Positions 58,362 to 64,000 of a stretch of 64,000 nt of DNA are shown here, one piece after another. The notes beneath the pieces were generated by a model. The model did not search any database and was not told the origin of the DNA. It worked only from the letters and a program-made list of their open reading frames with translations. Both the position numbers and the translations under genes were made by a program. Position 1 is the first letter of the stretch, and the number at the start of each line of letters is the position of its first letter. This DNA comes from Rhodobacter aestuarii (lineage in GTDB: Bacteria > Pseudomonadota > Alphaproteobacteria > Rhodobacterales > Rhodobacteraceae): assembly GCF_900156655.1 (NCBI RefSeq), contig NZ_FTOG01000001.1, forward strand, positions 1 through 64,000. The letters are read 5' to 3'.

Positions 58362-59216
58362 TTAGCGCACCAAAAGCACCGGGCTGTGGCAGGTGCGGAT
58401 CATCTCTGAGGTGGTGGAGCCCACAATCATCGTGCGGATGCGCGAATGGCCATATGCGCCCATCACCAAAAGATCGAAACCTTCTTCCTCCTCGATCCGG
58501 CCGAGCACGGCAGCGGGTTGGCCGGGGATCACCTCTGCCGTGGCCTTGATGCTGGCCGCGCCCAAAAGGGCGGCGGCATCGTCAAGGCTGCGGCGCGCTT
58601 CGGGGGTGTTGTTGCCAATGGTGACAAGCCGCACCGAAAGCCCGGCAAAGAGCGGGCTGCGCGCCATGAAATCCACGGCCCGCATCGCCGAGGGGCCGCC
58701 ATCCCACGCGACCAGCACGCGCTCGACGGGTTTGAAGGCCCGCGCGGCCACAAACACCGGGCGGTGGCTCGCGCGCACGATCCGCTCAAGGTTTTGGCCC
58801 AAAGCGCGGTCGGGCTTTTCGGCGGTTTCGCCGCGCTTGCCGATCAGTACCATCGTGGCGGCCAGATCTTGTTCACCCACGGTTTCGGCAATCTCACCAT
58901 GGCGCAAATGCGGCGTCACGGCCTCAACGCCTGCTTCGCGGATCACGGTGGTGGCGTCATCCAAAATGGCGCGGCCGCGATGCGCCACCAGCTTGGCGCG
59001 TTGCTCATCAAGACTGGCAAGCTCTTCCATCAGCGCGGTGCGCGCGCCCAGCTTGATCGAGCCCGAATAGTCTGAAGGCGCAGAAGCCTCACGCGGGCCC
59101 AGCACATGCACAAGGTCAATGGCGGTGCCGGTGCGCTTAGCGATCCAGGCGGCGTATTCACACAGGCTATGCGAATAGATCGAGCCGTCGACGAAGGCGA
59201 TGATCGTGTCGGTCAT
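58362..59216 (-). CDS. Tandem universal stress protein (UspA family)
   Basis: 284 residues from the ATG at 59216 (GGAGG upstream). Two Usp domains: the first starts TIIAFVDGSIYSH, the second VERVLVAWDGGPSAMRAV and ends with the nucleotide-binding GAYGHSRIRTMIVGSTTSEM. The second domain keeps the G-x2-G-x9-G-(S/T) ATP motif, the first less well. It begins 16 bases after sulP, so it is co-transcribed and may sense or regulate the anion transporter. Confidence 0.92.
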   Translation of the reverse strand: MTDTIIAFVDGSIYSHSLCEYAAWIAKRTGTAIDLVHVLGPREASAPSDYSGSIKLGARTALMEELASLDEQRAKLVAHRGRAILDDATTVIREAGVEAVTPHLRHGEIAETVGEQDLAATMVLIGKRGETAEKPDRALGQNLERIVRASHRPVFVAARAFKPVERVLVAWDGGPSAMRAVDFMARSPLFAGLSVRLVTIGNNTPEARRSLDDAAALLGAASIKATAEVIPGQPAAVLGRIEEEEGFDLLVMGAYGHSRIRTMIVGSTTSEMIRTCHSPVLLVR

Positions 59217-59232
59217 GGGTCTTTCCTCCGCC

Positions 59233-60723
59233 TCAATGCGCATTCAGCTTATCAAGCGCATCCGGTTTGTCATGCAGCGCCAGTTTGTCCACGATGGTCT
59301 CGGACGCTTCGTTCATACCGACGATCTCGACCGTGGCGCCATCGCGGCGGAACTTCAACACGGCCATGTCGAGCGCGGCAACGGACGAAATGTCCCAGAT
59401 ATGGGCGTGGCTCACGTCGATGGTGACGTGTTCAAGCGCTTCGCGGAAGTCGAAGGCGCGCATGAAATCTTCGACACTGGCGAAGAAAAGCTGCCCCTCA
59501 ATGCGGTAGGTGCGCGCGCGGCCATCGGCGGAAAGCGTCGATGTGACGCGGAAGAGTTGCGCGATTTTCGCGGCAAAGAAAATGCCCGAAAGCAGCACCC
59601 CCAGCACCACGCCAATGGCAAGGTTATGGGTCCAGACCACTGCCGCCACGGTGGCGAGCATCACGATGGAGCTTGAGGTCGGGTGGCTGCGCAATGCCTT
59701 CATCGACGACCAAGAGAACGTCCCGATCGAGACCATGATCATAATGGCCACAAGCGCCGGCATCGGGATGCGCCCGACCCAATCGCCCAAAACCACGCAG
59801 AAGAACAAAAGCATCACCCCGGCGGTAAAGGTCGAAAGCCGCCCCCGCCCGCCCGATTTCACGTTGATCATCGACTGGCCGATCATCGCACAGCCCGCCA
59901 TGCCGCCAATAAAGCCGGTGGCCGCATTGGCCAGACCTTGGCCTATGCATTCTTGATTGCGGTCCGAATTGGTGTCGGTCAGGTCATCAACGATTTGCTG
60001 CGTCATCAGGCTTTCCAAAAGCCCCACCACGGCCACGGCGACCGAATAGGGGAAGATGATTTGCAGCGTCTCAAAGGTGAGCGGAATATCCGGGATCAAG
60101 AAGACCGGCAGCGTATCGGGCAGCGCGCCCATGTCGGACACCGTGCGCACATCCCAGCCAAAGAAGATGGTGAGCGCGGTCAGCACGATGATCGTCACAA
60201 GCGGCGAGGGCACAGCGCGGGTGATGAGCGGGAACAGATAAATGATCCCAAGCCCTGCCGCGACCAGCGCATAGGTCATCCACGTCACCTGACGCGGGTC
60301 CAGTTCAGGCAATTGCGCCATGAAGATCAAAATAGCGAGCGCATTCACAAAGCCCGTCATCACCGAGCGCGAGACGAAGCGCATCACCCGGCCCAGCTTG
60401 ATCACCCCGGCGCCAATCTGGATCAGCCCGGCCAGCACCGTGGCAGCCAGCAAATATTGCAGCCCGTAATCGCGCACCAGCGTCACCATCAAGACCGCCG
60501 TCGCGGCTGTTGCCGCCGAAATCATCCCCGGCCGCCCGCCGGTGATCGCCGTGATCACCGCAATCGAGAAGCTGGCGTAAAGGCCCACCTTCGGGTCAAC
60601 GCCTGCGATGATGGAAAAGGCGATGGCTTCCGGGATCAGGGCCAGCGCCACAACAAGGCCGGAAAGCACATCGCCGCGGATATTGCCCAGCCATTGGGCG
60701 CGATAGGCAGAAAGGGACAGCAT
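59233..60723 (-). CDS. SulP family inorganic anion transporter with STAS domain
   Basis: 496 residues from the ATG at 60723 (AAGAGG upstream); the frame extends much further upstream but without a start signal. About ten to twelve helices with [36 protein letters not shown] and [15 protein letters not shown]-terminal STAS domain begins near 390 ([27 protein letters not shown]). The family carries sulfate or bicarbonate; BicA-type bicarbonate uptake is as plausible as sulfate. Operon with the usp gene. Confidence 0.92.
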   Translation of the reverse strand: MLSLSAYRAQWLGNIRGDVLSGLVVALALIPEAIAFSIIAGVDPKVGLYASFSIAVITAITGGRPGMISAATAATAVLMVTLVRDYGLQYLLAATVLAGLIQIGAGVIKLGRVMRFVSRSVMTGFVNALAILIFMAQLPELDPRQVTWMTYALVAAGLGIIYLFPLITRAVPSPLVTIIVLTALTIFFGWDVRTVSDMGALPDTLPVFLIPDIPLTFETLQIIFPYSVAVAVVGLLESLMTQQIVDDLTDTNSDRNQECIGQGLANAATGFIGGMAGCAMIGQSMINVKSGGRGRLSTFTAGVMLLFFCVVLGDWVGRIPMPALVAIMIMVSIGTFSWSSMKALRSHPTSSSIVMLATVAAVVWTHNLAIGVVLGVLLSGIFFAAKIAQLFRVTSTLSADGRARTYRIEGQLFFASVEDFMRAFDFREALEHVTIDVSHAHIWDISSVAALDMAVLKFRRDGATVEIVGMNEASETIVDKLALHDKPDALDKLNAH

Positions 60724-61155
60724 GGAAAACCTCTTCGACGACCGGAGGGCGCGGATCGGGCGCGGGCCGGTGGGGTGGGGTTTGCGTTCGGTGGTCAGTT
60801 GGCGGGCATCCGGCGCAGGGGCGCAGGCGCCCCGCCGGGACGGTTCGGCCCTCCCTAGCCAGCCAAGCCGCCCTTGCCAACCCCGCAAGGCGCGAAATCC
60901 TGCGCAGCGGCGGGGATGGTGGCTTTTTGAGCAAGACGGGCGGGGGATGCCATGCCATTGAGCGCGCCCCAATGGGGGGCGGATCGCTTTGCGCGCCGGG
61001 GCAGGGGGTGTTGGTTACGAAGGTCAGGGTGTGCGAAGCGTCTCGCCTTTGTGGTGCGCAAGATAGAGCGCGGAAAACGCATCCTTTTCGCTGCGGCCTC
61101 CAGCCACAGAAAAAGGCTCTTGTTCTACCCGCCCGAGCCGCATATACGAGGCGAC
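60724..61155. other. 432-bp intergenic region between sulP and tRNA-Ser
   Basis: No gene seen; frames here are by-products of GC content. TTGTTC (61122-61127) and TATACG (61145-61150), 17 bases apart, may be the tRNA promoter, which would leave almost no 5' leader. The sulP promoter should lie on the other strand near 60740-60900 but is not obvious. Confidence 0.45.
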
Positions 61156-61245
61156 GGAGACGTGGCCGAGTGGTCGAAGGCACACCCCTGCTAAGGGTGC
61201 AGGCGGGAAACCGTCTCGAGGGTTCGAATCCCTTCGTCTCCGCCA
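61156..61245 (+). tRNA. tRNA-Ser (anticodon GCT)
   Basis: 90 bases including an encoded CCA. Acceptor stem GGAGACG/CGTCTCC with discriminator G; anticodon stem CACCC/GGGTG (61183-61187, 61195-61199) with loop CTGCTAA and anticodon GCT at 61190-61192; a long variable arm (GCGGGAAACCGT region) typical of class II serine tRNA; and T-loop GGTTCGAATCC. It reads AGC and AGT codons. Confidence 0.97.
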
Positions 61246-61701
61246 CCCCTCACTCATGAAAATTATCCATTATTCATCAATGGGTTAGCGGATCCCAATT
61301 TCGCCGATCACCACACGTTATCACCACACGTTTTCAGGTTATCGCCCACCACTTATGGCCGCTTGCCAAGCTAGTTCGCGACGAGAGTGGTTCGAGCAAT
61401 GAGAGGGCCATCGTCGCATCACTCAGCCCCAAATGTCCGCAGTACCGAGTCGACCATCAGGATTGACGCGACATAGGAAGAGATCACGCCCCTGAAGGTG
61501 CGAACCGCTCATTCGCTGCACTGAACGCGAATGTCAGTTACTGATCTCCGCACTATACTAATCCCGCCGAGCGCTAATCTTACAGTTGATTTTCGAAGCA
61601 AGACGCTGGCTTTTGGCTGCAAGATCATCACGCCACAGTGACGTGATAACCATCCACCGCAAACTTATTGTTCGTGAGTTGTCTGCAAGGAGTTGTTGCG
61701 A
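61246..61701. other. AT-richer remnant region downstream of tRNA-Ser
   Basis: 456 bases without an intact gene and clearly less GC-rich than the flanks. It contains a 13-bp tandem duplication and a short minus-strand frame (61334-61456) whose translation (DATMALSLLEPLSSRT then HKWWAIT and stop) looks protein-like but is too short to identify. The position after a tRNA 3' end, and the truncated genes that follow, suggest debris of an inserted element. No integrase or duplicated tRNA end is visible. Confidence 0.45.
61307..61332. repeat. 13-bp tandem duplication
   Basis: ATCACCACACGTT occurs twice head to tail (61307-61319 and 61320-61332), 62 bases after the tRNA-Ser. Confidence 0.7.
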
Positions 61702-61926
61702 ATGCGAACTGAGGAGAAGTGCTTTAGGGAACTTATCGAACTGTGCCGAAGCCCGGGTTTTGCGCACGCAATCGCGATGTTCTGCTTCCGAGACAATTGG
61801 ATCGGTTTCAAAGATCGAATGACTGGCCAACTGATTGCGGACAAGAAAACACCGCAACGTCTTGTACGTACCGAGATTGCATCGTTGATTGGTGGGTTGC
61901 TTGCGCGCGACCGAGGCGCAGTTTGA
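61702..61926 (+). pseudogene. 5' fragment of an unidentified gene, truncated at a rearrangement
   Basis: 74 codons from the ATG at 61702, 8 bases after AAGGAG. The product MRTEEKCFRELIELCRSPG... continues with FAHAIAMFCFRDNWIGF and RLVRTEIASLIGGLLAR. This looks like the conserved N-terminus of a larger protein I have seen in other alphaproteobacteria but cannot name. It stops 20 residues into sequence that belongs to the following GGDEF/EAL gene, so the original 3' part is missing. A short functional peptide is unlikely but not excluded. Confidence 0.5.
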
Positions 61927-64000
61927 AACGCAACTGGAACGGTTGCGCACTGAACTTCTGGGGCAAACCAGCCCGCGCCGGATCGACCGGATCGAGCGTC
62001 ATTGGCAAGAGTATCGCGCCTCTTTGGCCGAGGTCGATAGTTTGATGGAGCAAGGCAACCTGCGCCGCGCCGCGGCCCGGTTGCAGGGGCCAACGATGGC
62101 GGCGATGGATGCCGCACAAGATGAGCTGAAAGCCCTGATTGCGGAGACCCGCGCCGAAGCGGATCGTTTATCAACGCGCGTGGATGACGAATATCTCAAG
62201 ACCCGCAATGGCACGCTGAGCGCTGTGGCGGTGGGTTTGATCGCCACGCTTCTGGCGGTGTTCTGGACCGCGCGCTTCGTCAGCCAACCCTTGTTGCGGA
62301 TCAGTTCGGCCATGCAACGCCTGACCCGTGGCGAAGATGACATCGAGATCCCGCATCTGTCGCAGCGTGAAGATGAGATTGGCATTCTTTCCCGCGCTGC
62401 CGAAAGCTTTCGCGGCAAGCTCGTTGAAACCCGACTTTTGGCGCATGATCTGGACCTTGAGCGCTTGCGGCTTGAAGCGAGCGGTGCGCAGCTTAGGGCA
62501 ACGGTTCACAACATGCCGCTTGGGCTTGCGATGTTCGACCATCAGGGCAAACTGGTGATCTGGAACGCCGCTTTCGAAGCGATTTGGGTCATTCCGGAAA
62601 ACTGGCTGCACCCCGACCAACCGCAAGAAAGCGTTTTGGCGGAAATGGCGCGGCTCACGCCAAAGGAACAGCGCGCGCAATTTGCCCAAACTGTTCAGGC
62701 GCGCTTGGCGGAAGAGGGCGCAGAGGCGCGCTGTGAAGTGTGGCGGCTCACCGATGAACGCTCGATCTCGGGGATGTTCCAACCCACGCCTGATGGCTGG
62801 ATGCTGATTTGCGAAGATATCACCGAACGTGTCACAGTCGAAGAGCGCATCCGTAAGCTTGCCCGCAATGATAGCCTGACCGGGCTGCATAATCGGCTGT
62901 CGTTCCAAGAAGCGATTGAGGCGGCGCTGCAAGATTCTGATGCAGAAAATCCGGCTGCGATCATGTTCATTGATCTGGATCGCTTCAAAAGCGTCAACGA
63001 CACCTTGGGCCACCCGGTCGGTGATGCGCTCTTGCGCCAAGTGGCGGCGCGGCTGCGTTGGCTGGTGCGCGAAAACGATGTGGTGGCGCGGCTTGGTGGG
63101 GATGAATTTGCGATCATCCAATATGCCGGGCCACAGCCCGAGGCGGCGCTTTCCCTTGGCGATCGGATCATCGCGCAATTGTCGAGCCCGTTCGAAATTG
63201 ACGGCCATATCGTGCAGATCGGCGGCAGTGTCGGTGTGGCGCTGGCACCGCTGCATGGCGACACGCCCGAAGACGTACAAAAACACGCTGACCTTGCGCT
63301 TTACGCAGTGAAAGAGGCGGGCAAAGGTCATTGCCGCGTGTTCGACCCAGAGATGAACGCGCGCCAACAGGAATTGCATGGGCTGGAACAGGCGCTGCGT
63401 CATGCGCTCAAATCCGATGGGTTCACGCTGAACTATCAGCCGCTGATTGATCTTGAGACCGGGCGCGTGCGCGGGGCCGAGGCGTTGCTGCGCTGGCGCC
63501 ACCCGACCAAGGGGCCGCTCTCGCCCGCCGAATTCGTACCCTTGGCGGAAGAACTCGGCCTTATCCAGCCGCTTGGGCTCAAGGTTTTGGACATGGCGTG
63601 CCAAGCCGCCATGCAATGGCCGGAAGATATGACGATCTCGGTCAACCTGTCGCCGTTGCAGTTTCATCGTTACGATGTTGCACAAGATGTTCTCAACGCA
63701 CTCGACCGCTCTGGCCTGCCGCCCTAACGCCTGGAAGTGGAGATCACCGAGGGCGTGTTGCTGGATCATACTGATGCCACGCTTGCCGCGCTGAAACGGT
63801 TGCGCGCGCATGGGATTAGCGTCGCACTCGATGATTTTGGCACCGGCTATTCGTCGCTGCGCTATCTCAGGGCCTTCCCCTTCGACCGGGTCAAGATTGA
63901 CGCGGCCTTTGTCGGGGAATTGCCTAGCGATGAAGGCGCTGGCGCGATCGTGCGCGCGATTTGCAACCTTTGCCAAGCCTTCTCGCTCAGTGTGACAGCG
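61889..64000 (+). pseudogene. GGDEF/EAL gene, N-terminally truncated and interrupted by an in-frame TAA
   Basis: The frame opens without a normal start. It encodes a periplasmic four-helix segment (LERLRTELLGQTSP, ERHWQEYRAS), one transmembrane helix (about 62217-62280), HAMP, a PAS-like domain (LRATVHNMPLGLAMFDHQGKL), an intact GGDEF domain (DLDRFKSVNDTLGHPVGD; GGDEF near 63100) and EAL (GAEALLRWRHP). TAA at 63725-63727 falls after RSGLPP, but the same frame continues with RLEVEITEGVLLDH and LDDFGTGYSSLRYL to the window end. A single CAA-to-TAA change would explain it. The first helix expected of such receptors is missing at the junction near 61900. Half an EAL domain is unlikely to work, although the cyclase domain could. 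Confidence 0.8.

Noticed and set aside
61024-61257. Frames across the tRNA-Ser region, including one reading RRRRDSNPRDGFPPAPL
   Set aside because: Translation of a tRNA gene on the opposite strand, a common false call.
61334-61456. Short minus-strand frame ending GHKWWAIT
   Set aside because: Looks protein-like but is only about 40 codons, has no start signal and no family I can recognise.
62171-63976. 601-codon minus-strand open frame
   Set aside because: Shadow of the GGDEF/EAL gene; its composition is that of an antisense frame and it has no start signal.

Overview
The window comes from a GC-rich purple phototrophic alphaproteobacterium of the genus Rhodobacter, close to R. capsulatus. 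The main evidence is a complete pucBACDE light-harvesting operon on the minus strand (21.3-23.9 kb). Its beta and alpha antenna peptides differ by few residues from the R. capsulatus LH2 chains as I remember them. It also has a 12-bp intercistronic stem-loop and two TGT-N12-ACA (CrtJ/PpsR) operators. The dcw cluster is of the rhodobacteral type (28-56 kb).

Layout. 0-13 kb: the end of an LsrF-type aldolase, then three GGDEF/EAL cyclic-di-GMP proteins. Between the first and second lies a three-gene minus-strand operon that looks like an anti-phage defence locus: a PtuA-like ABC ATPase carrying an inactivated HNH domain, a PtuB-like HNH nuclease, and a patatin phospholipase with a membrane insertion. 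13-21 kb: an aldo/keto reductase, a methyltransferase, a chemotaxis receptor, and a minus-strand envelope operon (pspA, YiaA/B-like, Lnb/DUF4105, NnrU) divergent from a TetR regulator. Three identical-type operators lie between pspA and tetR. 21-24 kb: the puc operon. 24.8-27.4 kb: preTA for pyrimidine reduction.

27.5-56.4 kb: the dcw cluster mraZ-rsmH-ftsL-ftsI-murE-murF-mraY-(small membrane protein)-murD, then an inserted block (GFA protein, two paralogous secreted proteins, chrA, ldh), then ftsW-murG-murC-DUF2484-(minus-strand membrane gene)-murB-ddl-ftsQ-ftsA-ftsZ-lpxC-bamD-recN. mraZ has an unusually long leader. It ends in a perfect 13-bp intrinsic terminator, consistent with an UpsM-type small RNA. 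Together these genes make lipid II precursors, assemble the divisome and support the outer membrane.

56.4-61.2 kb: a ygiBC-like pair, a sulP-usp operon and tRNA-Ser(GCT). 61.2-64 kb: downstream of the tRNA the composition becomes more AT-rich. A 5' fragment of one gene runs into a GGDEF/EAL gene that has lost its N-terminus and carries an in-frame TAA inside the EAL domain, so this is a rearranged, decaying region. Coordinates and starts come from reading the sequence by eye. Family names come from recognition of motifs, not database searches.
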